Positions 37,085 to 49,000 of a stretch of DNA of 64,000 nucleotides are shown here, in pieces. Made by a program: the position numbers and the translations under genes. The stretch covers positions 49,493,729 to 49,557,728 of the forward strand of contig NW_023998415.1 in assembly GCF_014805625.2 (NCBI RefSeq). Reading direction: 5' to 3'. Below the pieces are notes generated by a model, which worked only from the letters and a program-made list of their open reading frames with translations, was not told where the DNA came from and ran no database searches. Source of the stretch: Glossina fuscipes. Its lineage: Eukaryota; Arthropoda; Insecta; Diptera; Glossinidae. The first letter of the stretch is position 1. Each line of letters opens with the position of its first letter.

Positions 37085-38160
37085 GATATTTTATTACGAA
37101 TGTCAAAGGTAACGGATTTTGTCAAAATGTTCGCTGAATCCAGAAAAGAGTTTTCAAGGGCCTATAAAGTTTACATAGTTTTGATCAACTTCTCAATATT
37201 CTCCTGATTGCAAGTATGACAAGATTTCATATAAAAGCGTTGGAAGTGGACAAAATCAGTCAAAGAACACGCCCCCAGTACAAAATAAACTGATAACATC
37301 TCTCTTTTGGAGTTTTTTTACTTATTAATCATGAATTCCATCAATGTTACCCCCAACGTTATAGAATATCGAAATTTCATTTTCCTCGATTAATTTTATA
37401 TTCGTCACCGAAGGAGAATGAGGAGCATATTAATTTTGTGAAAACGTTTGCAACCCCCCAGAAAAAAGCTTTGGAGACCCCATAAAGTATACAAATATTG
37501 TCTGTTATTCACATTCGCCGGGCCTGAAAAATAAAGTTATCCTCTTTCAACTTGGCAGAAACTTCTTGTGCGCAGGTTGGTATTCAAAATGGGCCAAACC
37601 GGTGAAAGGACGCGCCTACATAATGTGACGATACCTCTGCTTTTTAAAAGGAATACAAAATTGCTTTCTTGCTCATTACTCATACACTATAGCAAATAAA
37701 TATACAAAAATTAAAAAAATTGACCACGCCTTCCCAATATTATAGTGTATCGAAATTTTTTTTAACACCTTTGTAACACGCAGAAACATGCTTCAAAAAC
37801 CCCATAAAGTATATAAATTCTTGGCCACTTTCAAAATCAGAATACATGCAAGAATGTCCGTCCGTTAATCTCGCCATCTGTCCGTCTGTCCGTGTCTGCA
37901 GCCGTGAAGTGTCTGTGATAAACATTCTCCTCGCAAGATAATTTGAAAAGGGCCCAAACTTTTTAAGGAACACGCCTACAGAACGTTCACACGTCTATAT
38001 AACAAAAACTGTGAACACTCTCCCTTTTGCGCGTTTCTTGGCTTGTTACTCGTGAAGTGCAACACATTTACTATTTTAAAAGAAAAAAATCAGTCGCGCC
38101 CACCCAACATTTTAGAGTATGAAAATTTAGTTATTTTACCTCTTCGATCACGATCGAATA
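37085..38160 (-). repeat. three-unit tandem array of the mini-me-like module, reversed
   Basis: Three successive units of roughly 320-360 bp in the minus orientation. Anchor 1, CCYATAAAGTWTAC or its variant, occurs near 37,161, 37,481 and 37,801. Anchor 2, AACACGCC or GACGCGCC, occurs near 37,264, 37,608 and 37,968. The middle unit starts with TTTTATATTCGTCACCGAAG (37,397), the reversed right end of the 57-kb element, so complete termini are embedded in the array. A GTCYGTCC tract lies at 37,855-37,895. No coding capacity. Either nested insertions or unequal crossing-over built it. Confidence 0.7.
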
Positions 38161-38897
38161 TAATTTTTTGTTAGTTGTTGAGATTTGTGCATGTTATCGA
38201 AACGCAATGATAAATGCGATGGACACCCGTATCTTTGGTTAGAAAAGTATCCGCGATTAAAAAATTTGATATATATATATATTTTTTTTTTTTTCTTTTT
38301 TTAGGTTTAAATTTTAAACGATTAGACCCAAGTTTTCTGGTACTTAACTAATTCCTTATTTGTTGCTTGCTTGATTATGTTGAGCCAAGTTAATCACATC
38401 TTACACCGACTTATCAAATTTGAAAATTATGCGCATTTAAATGCCCAAGAACAGCAACAACAATAGTAAAGAAAGTCTCTTCTTCGTAATTATGTTATAG
38501 TTAAACAAAGGGAGATCATAATTTGTAAAGCTCATTAGTTTAACAAATAAATACCAACCTGATTATACACATAAATATGTTTTTGTGAAATAGTCGTCAG
38601 TAGGCGTTTAAAGTAACATGATAATGTTATACATACAAATGCACACAAACAAAACTGCTGTTGGTAAAGTCAAGTGTTGACATAACAATTAAAAGCCTAC
38701 ACTTAGAATTAAAACTTTACATTTAGGCTTGTATGTCGTCGGCTATGAAGTACACTAAGTGCAATAATATGCCTAATGGCATGAATATACATGCCACAAA
38801 CTGTGCGTTTCCTATATATAAATTGGTTGCGGTTTTCTAATGTTTTCTCGGCACTATTAAATTTTGTATTAGTATTATATTACAATTCCACACTTGC

Positions 38898-38899
<2 letters not shown>

Positions 38900-38952
<53 letters not shown>
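38900..38952. repeat. (CATA)13 microsatellite
   Basis: About 13 uninterrupted CATA units, followed by TA- and CA-rich DNA. Confidence 0.95.
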
Positions 38953-38955
<3 letters not shown>

Positions 38956-39812
38956 TTATATATACATACATACACACACACACATAAGCACATTAATACA
39001 CAAAATCATACACATTTGCATACATAGTCAATGTTAGTTTATAAAACAAACTCTAACATCGCCTAAGTTTTGAAGTTATTCTGCCATTAGTCTTGTGTTT
39101 GTTGGTTGTGCCATTCTTAGCAAACAAGTGTGCAAACATATATATATATAAATATATATATATATATTTAAAGGTCTGTAATGCTTAATGCTTGTCAGCG
39201 TAATTATGTTGGCATTAGAGTGTTAACAGTTTAAAATTAACATGTCTGCGGCTGAAATGAATAGAAACAGCATATAAATGCTGGCAATGAAAGGCAATCA
39301 GAAAATTTCTCTAATTTTATTTTTTAGTTGCATTTAGAAGAAGAACAAAACAGAAAAACGGAAACTTAGGTAGGGACTTATTATACTCAATTCTACTGTC
39401 CATTCGGTTCCCATAATGAAGAAAATTACTTTAAATTTTATTACTCTTAGCGAAATTCTTTGTAAAAGAATAGTCAAGTCAACTTTAGCCAAGAGGTGCT
39501 TTTCGAATTGAGAAAATGCGAGCAGTGCGAACATTGCGAACATACATACATACCTATCTAATATATGCTAACAATGCTATCCATTGTTGTTACATGATGA
39601 TGTTTTGCTTATTTTACAAAACCTTTTTTCCTTTTTTTTTTTTTTTTTGCGTAAATATACAAAAAAAAGCAGAACGTCTGCTGCAACAAGACAACAAGAT
39701 ATGTTACGTTTAGCGCTTTATTTTTGCTAAAAAGAGAAAAAAAAGTCATTATACAGAAAGTTTGCATATTTTTCATATTTTGACGTACAAAACAACAATG
39801 TGCATATACGCA

Positions 39813-39849
<37 letters not shown>

Positions 39850-39870
39850 GTGTAACGAATGAGCTAGCGA

Positions 39871-39896
39871 GACTTTTTCCTTCAGAAAAGGTGAGT
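39871..39896 (+). promoter_or_regulatory. acceptor and donor 5 nt apart (weak)
   Basis: GACTTTTTCCTTCAG, then AAAAG, then GTGAGT: a splice acceptor and donor separated by 5 nt. Far too short for a normal exon. It may be a chance match or a cryptic microexon. Confidence 0.15.
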
Positions 39897-40088
39897 TCTA
39901 GGCACGTAAAGAATTTACAACCAACACCTAACGCATGCACATATGCATATATATAAATATGATGGTATGTTGCTATGTGTCTGCATAAGTTCAAAGACAG
40001 TAACAAAATATAAAATAAATTTATATAACGCTTTTAACAAAAAGAAAATGCTGATGATGATCATCACATACTTTATGTTACAATATAA

Positions 40089-40124
40089 ACGACGACAACG
40101 ACGACGACGGCGGCGACGACGACA
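40089..40124. repeat. (CGA)n trinucleotide repeat
   Basis: A CGA/CGG-rich tract. The poly-Arg frame across it has no other protein-like sequence. Confidence 0.85.
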
Positions 40125-41800
40125 TTGTATGCGAAGAATATATTTACGTAGGAAATTATTTAGCAAAACTGTCAGAAATTTCTCATTTTATTTGAATTTT
40201 TTTTTTTTTTTTCTTAAATTTTTTATTCGTTATTTTCTTTCCCGAAGTACTTTTTAATAACACTTTTTATGTTTTAAAAAGGAAGAAAAAATTGTAAAGG
40301 AGAAACTTTATTTATGACATTGTTTTTCTTTAAACATCGTACAATATGCCAAGGTGTCAAGTCAGCCAAACAGAGAAGCTGGCTCGCTGGCTGCCAGGTT
40401 GCCGGTATGACTGGCAGGAAGGAAGCAATATATGAAACAGTGAGAAAAGAGTTGTAAACAGAAATACTTCATAAATAGAAAGAAAAAAAAAAAAAAAAAA
40501 GAAGAGGTTATGCATGCAGCACATATACGTTTCATGCATAGAAAAATATTAGACAAAATTGAAACAACAACTATGAAATCTGTGTTCGTCGTGACGCGAG
40601 ACGTGGGCAGCCACCACGAATGTCCAAACTACTCCTTAGCTAATCTCAATTTGCGGCATGTTTTTTTTTCTTTCTATATATGCGCTCCAGCAGAATGACG
40701 AGCGTCTGGAGCAGGTTGGATAAGTGACATGTTGCTAGCAAGGGAAAATATATAAAATTTTATTTTATTTCGTTTCTTACAAACACACCTACCCGAACAC
40801 CATAATAAAAATTATTTCACTAAACGGCATGACCAGATAGAATTTAACTTCAATTTGCTTATAGATACTTTCTTTTTAAATTGGATTTGATGGAAATGTT
40901 TGTGTAGTCTCCAACCGATGCCCTTTGCTAATTTAACCGTTCTCTCCATCTCCTTTCAAGCTTAAGTAGTTCGTGCAACCCGAATTGTGCGTTTCAGAAT
41001 AGCTATTTATTTATTTACAATCGTTAGGATATCTATTTACAGAAGCATACAGGTAAGATACTTCTTCTGGTCATCATGCCCATTCGAATGAATTCGAATA
41101 GGATTCAGAATACGATTAACTTTGCCTACCGCAAATATTTCTGCTTACAAGCAGTTTACCGGTACAAAATTTCATTATGACAACTTTCAAGCTAAGGCCT
41201 TCTTACCTGGGAAATATTTATCTTTCCCATCGCTCGTCAGCAAATGCGTTGTAATAATTGAATTTTTACTTAGTTTTCGTTCAAAATCACTTCATCATAT
41301 ATGGGATTTTCATAACAATATTAATATTTTCGTTAAATCTATTACATGTAATCCTTGGAAATATTTATCATCGACCCTTAAATAAAACTCCTGGACAAAT
41401 TCATCTGTTTGTTTGCAACATCACGCTTTGGAAACATTAGATTACATTACATATTGAGTCAATGAGTTATTCATATGTTCCTAATATTTCAAAATCAGAA
41501 TATCTGAAGGAAGTGATATTTGCAATTACCGTAAGGTTTGGCCTTCCTTTACCCATATCTCGCTGCATTTAGCATTGTCTGTTGTCCGCAAGAATATATA
41601 TATATATGTATGACTTTGACTTTTGACAATGGCATGTCAAATTTGAAAATTGAAAATAAATTCGAATCACTCAATAACATCACCTACTACTAGAGAATTC
41701 CACAGCTCCTTCGTATCCAAGTATCTAGAAGAAATTTGATCGATTTAAAGTGCTTTGGGTTAACGAAATACTTTGCACATCTTTAAATACTCGCCTGTAA

Positions 41801-41836
<36 letters not shown>

Positions 41837-42959
41837 TCTTCGATGTTGGTCGAAGATGAAGTATGAAGTTAGGTTTAATTCGCTTACAATTATCCTGATT
41901 AACTGCAATTAACAAAACACTTACATTGCATTTATTTCATTTAAAATTTTATCGTCAGTCGGTAATTAATTAAAAATCGCTTCCATAGCAAAATGCTTGT
42001 TCTCGCCTACTGTTTTCGTGAAAATCTTTCAAAAAATATTGTAATGAGATAATCAAGTGACATTATCGGTATCTTTCAGATCTGTTTGAAAATTTTATCA
42101 TCATATATTTAATTGTACATTAATGTACACTTTATCCATATCAGGAAAGTCTGCCGTTACGCAAAATATTTCATCGCTAAGCTTATGGGTTTTCTTCATT
42201 TTTCATATCAACAATCTATTAATCATTTTCATTTCTTTGCATTTATAAATTTATCATGCATTTAGCAATTTAATTACTCTTACCACCCTATAAACAATAA
42301 TGTTATGTAATATAATGTTATTGAATAGTTTCACACTTCGTCTAGTGTAAAAAATTTAAAATAAATTTTTATTATTTTTTGTTACGTGCGCTCTTTCTTT
42401 GCAAATGCGAAAACATTAAGGTGAATATTAGGTATATATATTTTCTTTGTTTTTGAAATAATCTCACATTTACGGAACGTTAATACATTTATATAAATAA
42501 ATAAAAATATTATAATCGACAAGGTTGAACGTTGCGTTCCGTACATCACCTCAGCCGCCAACACAAAAGTAGTAAAAACTACAATTTTCTTCTTACGTGC
42601 ATTAAATTGCATGGAAGCATTAATGTGAGAGGAGTAAGGGTTTAGCTCCAATATTGTTCGGGCATTTTCCTCATAAATTACAAAAAATTAGACTTTGACG
42701 TCATCTGACGTCGATCGACGTTGTCCGAGCTTGATACTGTTAATCTTTATATCAAACTATTTTCAAGGATCAATTTTCATTACAAAATATTACATATTAC
42801 ACCGTTTTGGTATGAAAAAGCTTATTGTGCGTAGGCAAGATATAAAATTGGCTAATCCGATCCGAAAATTGTTCAAATTAAACTGAGTGCGATAAAATAT
42901 TATATCCGTGGCTTTTTATTGTCCGGAAATTTTGAAAATTACAACATTTTTCTTATATA

Positions 42960-43255
42960 ACCTTCCAAAATAAAGCTTTATAAGGAGAATGGTCGTAGGA
43001 GTGGCTCAATTCAATCCAATTCGGATAGAACTCGTCCCTTATATAAAGGACTACCGTGTACTAAAATGTTGCCAACGTATTTAACAAATTGTAACTACAA
43101 GAACGCTTGGACCGATAACAGACGGACGGACAGATGCGAAAAGTTAAATCGATTCAAAAATAATTTCGATCGATTTGGCAAAACGCAAGCCCAAGTCCTT
43201 GCGAATGTCATATACATAAAAGCAAACTTTCGGTTACCTTTGGTATAAATGTCAT
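42960..43255 (+). repeat. mini-me-like fragment
   Basis: Contains GTCGTAGGAGTGGC, then GACGGACGGACAGATG at 43,121-43,136, then a TTAAATCGATTCAAAAATAA arm. It ends in GGTTACCTTTGGTATAAAT, a decayed right end. Confidence 0.6.
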
Positions 43256-43479
43256 AATTTCCGCATGATCGCTAGTCGTGCACATGAAAGTAATGTAGCT
43301 ACAGAATCTAGCTCATACTATACTTACAAACGTAATCCATTTCTATATCTTCCAAACGTATCTTTTTGCTTATGGTCAAGCTTCTAATACCCAAAAATGC
43401 AGTTATAAGCGTTTCAGGTCGCTTGCTAGTAAATCTGTTTGCAGACATCAAGGCATGCGTTAACGTATGACATTTAGCC

Positions 43480-44356
43480 TGGTTCATCCTGCGTCTTGCT
43501 TATATCTCTTTCATATTCTTCCATAGACATGATTCCACATAGTTAGAAACTACGCACCCTTTCCCCTTTGGCCCTGACCTGGCTCTCCTTACATCAACGT
43601 CATGTTAGTGTGCTGTCCGTGTCTGAGTCACTTTTATCCCACATTTGTTTTCATAGCCTTGCTCGTGACATGGTTTCTTTACGCACATCTTAACCAGATG
43701 TTCTGGTTCGCTCAATAACACCAATTCAGCTTCTTTCTCATCCATCATCTAGTGCAGTAGGTCCTGTGCCGCTTCATTGCGGTTGAGGCAGTCCTTCGTG
43801 ATATAACCTTCCGTGATGTACCTGCGCGCAAGCTTTGAAGCGGTCCTTAACACCCTTGCAATCCTTTACAATTTGCCAACACTCCAAGCGTCGGAAACAT
43901 CTAGCGGGGTTAGTCTTCAAGTGTATGCGGCAAATCTGCCACTCAATCTTCATCTTCCTGATCTCGCACGATTAATGATTGGGCCGTCTGCATGCCACCG
44001 TATGCCTTGCGTAGTCTTAACACCTCGGCGGTGTCCGGGGCTGCCAACGCTTCAAAGGCCAGTATCGCTTATTTTAGTTCGTCCTTGTTCGTGACTTCGT
44101 TTCGGTTCCGGAACTTAATGATTCTTCTCTGCCTAAGCGTGCAAATTGAAACTTCTTATGCTAGAAGTCTACCCAATGCCACACGCATGCCCTCCATATT
44201 CGGGAACTTCTCCTTCAGCTTGGATTCTCCGGTTTTTAGTGTCATTTCGACTCAATCCTTTGAGAGCAATTCGTCGGATTTCATTCTCTTCAAAATGCCA
44301 TCATAGAAGTCATTGGTATTTGCGGCGATCAAAATCACGTACGACTTGACTCTGAT
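43480..44356 (-). pseudogene. R1-clade LINE: end of ORF1 and start of ORF2
   Basis: A decayed non-LTR retrotransposon on the minus strand. ORF1 (RNA-binding gag-like protein) is seen as VKSYVILIAA (44,325-44,350), which is the VKSYAVVVKA block of R1/TRAS-type elements. KAYGGMQTA (about 43,986-44,015) follows, then a CCHC knuckle, NPARCFRRLEC...KDCKG (43,850-43,912). That knuckle has lost its second Cys (Arg) and its Gly-His (Trp-Gln), so it should not bind zinc. ORF2 then begins with NEAAQDLLH and LVLLSEPEHLVK (43,691-43,781), the first strand of the endonuclease domain (usual form LLSEPYxVP). Many stops and frameshifts are present. The segment ends sharply at a GT-rich tract at the high-coordinate end. 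It may be the same family as the fragments at 29.5 and 62.6 kb. Confidence 0.82.
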
Positions 44357-44724
44357 CTGTGAAATATGTGTATGTGTGTGTGTCATTGTGCCTATGTGCT
44401 TCTGCTTTATTATTTTCTGCTTCTTTTTTTTAACAAATCGTATAAATATGCAAATGGCTTGCTACATAACATACATATATATGTAAACATGAAATTTGAA
44501 AAACAAAAAAAAAATAATAATAATAATAATAATAATGATAAAGAAAAAAAGGAAATAATAAAGTATGCAATGAAGTTTGTGTTTGGTTTTGTTTTGTTTG
44601 TTTGTCCGGTCGATTCGCAGAGCAAATCATTTACATATAATATACATACGCATGCACACTTTTGCATTCATAACCAGTTTTTGTTTATATTCGGAGAATA
44701 CATGGCGGTATGCATTTTGTTTTT

Positions 44725-44763
<39 letters not shown>

Positions 44764-45835
44764 GATAGCAAAATGAAGGTAATTGTGAAAATCTCATATT
44801 TAACGAAATAATAATTCTTTTACAGAATTATTGTTCCTGATAAATTATTTGGTTTACTCGTGTATACGAGAGTTCAACTCTACTGCTATTAGCTTTACGC
44901 TTATTTGATTTTGAGCCAAATATTAGCATAAACTTATTCATATGTTCTTGTTTACATTTAGCCAACCTAATGTACGAATATACTCAGTTAATTAAAATTA
45001 CTTGCTATTAGCATGCATCCGTCCTACATATGTAGTTGTACGCATTAGCGGCAGAATTTGTTTTTAAAACAATTCATAAGCAACTGTACCAGCAGAGCCC
45101 AAACGTAATGTGCCTGCATCGTCTTAGTGAAATAGATAGGGGTGGAGGGGGGAAGCGGCGGGCGCTTAAAACCAGTTACATAATAAATCATAGTAATTAA
45201 GTTGAAGGTATGGAATAATTTGAAACTTTGATTTTAAAGTGGTTTGCATTTAAGAGAAATTATATCATTATTCGCTAATTATGGTTATAGTGAAAAAGCT
45301 GGGAAAATTATTTATATAATTAAAAACCTTTTCCTTAGAAGTGATAGGAAAGGTAATATAGGTAAAATAATCACATTACAAGGAAATTACTTATCACACA
45401 CTTAAGTATCAAACGAAGACAAATATCCACATAATCCGTAATCCCGAAAGAAGCATAACGATATTTTGCGGCACGTAGCGTGACTGGTCCAAATTTGACT
45501 AAAAAAAAATAAATTGAATAATTTAACATATATATAATATACTTTTAGGCAGAGCATAGGTAGGACATAAAATTTTTTAGAAAAACCAAAATTTTCTGTG
45601 ATTAACGGCAAAGTATTTTAATAAAAAACTCCGATAGTTTCGAGAAGAGAAATTCCAACCTTTGCTAATAAATAATAGAGAACTTTAAAGAATTCTCTCT
45701 CCAAGCAATTGTGACAAATTTGGACAAAAACAAGAAAGAACAATGCAGTCGAGCAAGGATGACCATTAAAAACCCTACACCACATTATCTAACATAATTC
45801 TTATTCTTATTGTAGAACATACTTCTCATCTTTCT
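44357..45835. other. AT-rich non-coding stretch
   Basis: Contains (GT)n near 44,366-44,385, (AAT)n at 44,513-44,536 and poly-T at 44,733-44,761. The 136-codon plus-strand frame through it is low-complexity (Asn, then Phe) and is not called. Confidence 0.6.
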
Positions 45836-45839
45836 GTAT

Positions 45840-46065
45840 AAAGGCATATTTTTCATGGGCGTGTATCTCAAAAATATCTGTATGTTGAACACAAGTTTAC
45901 ATGAACAGACATGAGACGAACAGATAGGCTTAAGATCAATTTAGATTACGATTCGATTAGTATAAAAGGGTGGGTCTGTCTTAAGCTCTTCTGCGTGTTA
46001 TATACGTGCGCACTAACTGAATATACCCTATGCCTCACACAAATGGTATAGGATATAAAAATTGT
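45840..46065 (+). repeat. mini-me-like fragment
   Basis: CATGGGCGTGTATCTC is followed by AACAGACATGAGACGAACAG and AGGCTTAAGATCAATTTAG. The arm CTTCTGCGTGTTATATACGTGCG and the end CAAATGGTATAGGATATAAAAA follow in the order of the family. Confidence 0.6.
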
Positions 46066-49000
46066 CGGCTTGAAATACGCTCTTTAACGTGTTAAGGGAC
46101 GACTTTTATTATTATATTATTAATTTGTGATTATTTCTTCTTATAAGCCTGCAATCCCAGGGCCGTAAAAACGTCCTTCAATATTCAAATACTTCTCTCC
46201 TTCCTTTTCCTCGACTATTTTATGCATATAAGTGTCTCTTTTGCTGCATAGCACATTGTATACTTTACTTTAGAGAGAGAGATATGTGAGAGCGAAGACG
46301 ACAAAGATCATGTAGAATATTCAAAGGCTTCTTCGCAAAATTTGAATTTCTCGGCAGAAGTGCTGACACGCTCCTAGCCTCATACTCTACTCAATGTTCG
46401 TTTCAATGCACTACACTATACTAGCGTAATTTTGGCTGAAAACTGCCTGCTTTCTAAAGACATCATCACGTGTGCACGTTTTAGAAGGATTACAAATCAC
46501 AGGCATATTACATATAAACTTTCTAGAACGCTTGCTGGTCCCCAAGCCATGAATTTTTTTCTTTATTTATTTATTTATAAAAAAGTTGAAAATATGTATT
46601 AAGTTAATAAAAATAAATGGTTTTTCGCTGATAAATAAAGATCTCTCTGCCAAGTTTCGTTCAAAGTAATTATTATTTGTACGAAACGCCTAGAAATTGA
46701 ACCAAAACTTAAATAATAAAATAGGTGGTGCTCGAGTCATTCTCCAAGCGATATGATAAGAAGTGTTTAGGTAGTACCATCCGCTATGGATTGCTTTTGA
46801 TTTCATTCAATAATGCAATGGAATGCTAGTATAATTCTGGCTTAATGCAATCAATGCTCCGATATGCTTGTCACTCAAGGGTAGAATCATTTTCACTTTA
46901 TTTAATGGCACTAATGTTCATTCTGGTTATTTCCAACTTCTAACAATACCAGAAGCACTTGGATGAATGCTCAACACAATATATACTTGAATAATACCGA
47001 CTTCAACCAAGTAGAAGCTGAGATTCCAAAAATGTTGATTTCGTCCCCGCCTTGTTGACGTTATTTAATAGAGAGTACATTTGGCTTTACAAAAATGCAG
47101 TGAGAGTTTTCAAAATCCAGAAATTAAGATGAATTCCAAATCGTGAATGTTTCTGGGTGTAATATCATTATAAACTTTTCATGAGCAGGTAAATTCTAGG
47201 TAAAGCAAATACGGTCTTGCTTTTATATACATTTTCGCACATTTTAATCCAATAAGAAATTTTTTCCATTAGAGATTTTCAAGAAGCTTTCTTGATTACT
47301 TTACCATAACGAAGCTGAATTTGAGTGTCTGCCTTGCAAACAAGCATCCGCCTTCTAAGAGCATTTGCACAAAACCATTCATTATCGGAATGAAAATCTT
47401 AATTCCTTATGATGTTCATCAATCATAGAAAAATCATATTAAATATGCAATAAATTAGCTAAACTTGATATACAAGAGTTTGGTTTTTTTTTTTTTCTGT
47501 TTGCTTCTGCTTGCACTTTAAGTCGTAAAAATACTAGAGAAATGAAATAAACGTTAGGATTACGAGCATAGCCATCCTATGAGCTATTTGTAGACCATTA
47601 ATCACAGTTACTACACAGGTACACGCCAGCTGCATAATTAAGTAAATATTAGAATTTTTTTTTTTTTCTCTTCTTATATATGTACAGCTTGTTTTTAAAC
47701 GTCTCCAAGTACAAGTTGAAAAAGATTTCCTATCATAAATCATAGCTTTAAGTTCCAGACCAAGGTTTCTGCCGTAATAAAATATTATTAAAGTGTAAAG
47801 AGAAACCAACTCAGCTGCTATATATAATAATATCCTTTAGATAAATTTCATTAAAAATGAACGAAAAAGCGAAAAAGGATAAAACGTTATTTGTCATGTA
47901 AAACAATGACAAGTTACAAGCGAAGCCAGTCACTCATATCTCGCCAAGACATTAGCTATATAATCAAACAATAAAACAAGGACAACGCAGTAATTTGCAG
48001 GTGGTAAAGTGCTTTACTGAAAACGAAAGACAGTGACAAAATACTTTTAGTTTTGTTAATAAAGTCATAAAAGATAATCAATCACTCTGTTCAAGGAGGA
48101 AGGAGGACCTTTTTATCTTCTATACGTACATATATGTTTTCTTTAATCTCTAAGGTAATCGCTTAAGTACTTATAAGAGGCTCTTTTTACGTTACACACT
48201 AGACGCTACGCTAATGATTGCGTTGCTGATTATGTAATTATTTGCATTTCATCTTAGTGCTGTTTATTGCCGGCCAAACGTTAATAAAGAAAGCCCATAA
48301 CTGGTTTTAAGGACACGAGAAATGCGAGTAAAAGATTCCGCCGAATTTTCAGAATCAGTTTTTGATCGAGCAAAAGAATTTCTGCGTAAACGTCTCTAAT
48401 TTACATAATGCAGAGAAATGCAATGCATTATAGGTGGCTTCGCTATTTTGAAAAAAATATACACCTGTTCACAATTCGATCCGAATATTAAGCTATATGT
48501 TGTTTACAACCTCTTTTCCCTCTGCCGTTAAACATATGCTTCGTCGTACACATATGGAACGAGTGCTGAAAGTTGAGTAAACATTTTAAGGTGAAACATT
48601 TTCGAGCCATACAACTTTCGCCCGGTCTAAAACAAGGCTATAACGAAAATTAGAAGAAAAAGAAGAAACAATGCCACGCGTACGCAGAGAAAGTGTAACT
48701 GTTCTTCTCAGCCGAGTTATGACCTAGCACTTTTCGGGACATATTCCATTTCCAACAATTCGGACCTTTGCTTTTGTTCAGGGAAAGTGTCTACAAGGAA
48801 TGTGTGTTCAGGGAGTGAGAGGGAGTAAGAAAAAGTCAGCGCCACAATGCCATGGTCCACTCTCTAATTTTTCTGCACTTAAATCTGGAATATTGCTTAT
48901 GGACAACTTTTTTTTTTGCCCTCTCATCATTCGGTTATCAATCTCGGTAACAATCATGATTATAAATCACGGTTCCTATTTGCTGGGCAATTGCCGTAAC

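Larger units (their letters stand above)
38161..42955. other. AT-rich non-coding stretch with microsatellites
   Basis: Contains a T tract near 38,281-38,304, (CATA)n at 38,900-38,952, (TA)n at 39,815-39,847, (CGA)n at 40,089-40,124 and (TA)n at 41,806-41,831. No gene was recognised. Confidence 0.6.

Noticed and set aside
41048..41056. Third good CAG|GTAAG-type site (ACAG|GTAAGA)
   Set aside because: The upstream 30 bases are purine-rich, so it lacks an acceptor and is at most a cryptic donor.
43813..44349. Plus-strand frames of 67-104 codons
   Set aside because: They are antisense to the minus-strand LINE ORF1, which explains their normal-looking composition.
44366..44776. 136-codon plus-strand open frame
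   Set aside because: Poly-Asn from an AAT microsatellite and poly-Phe from a T tract account for its length.
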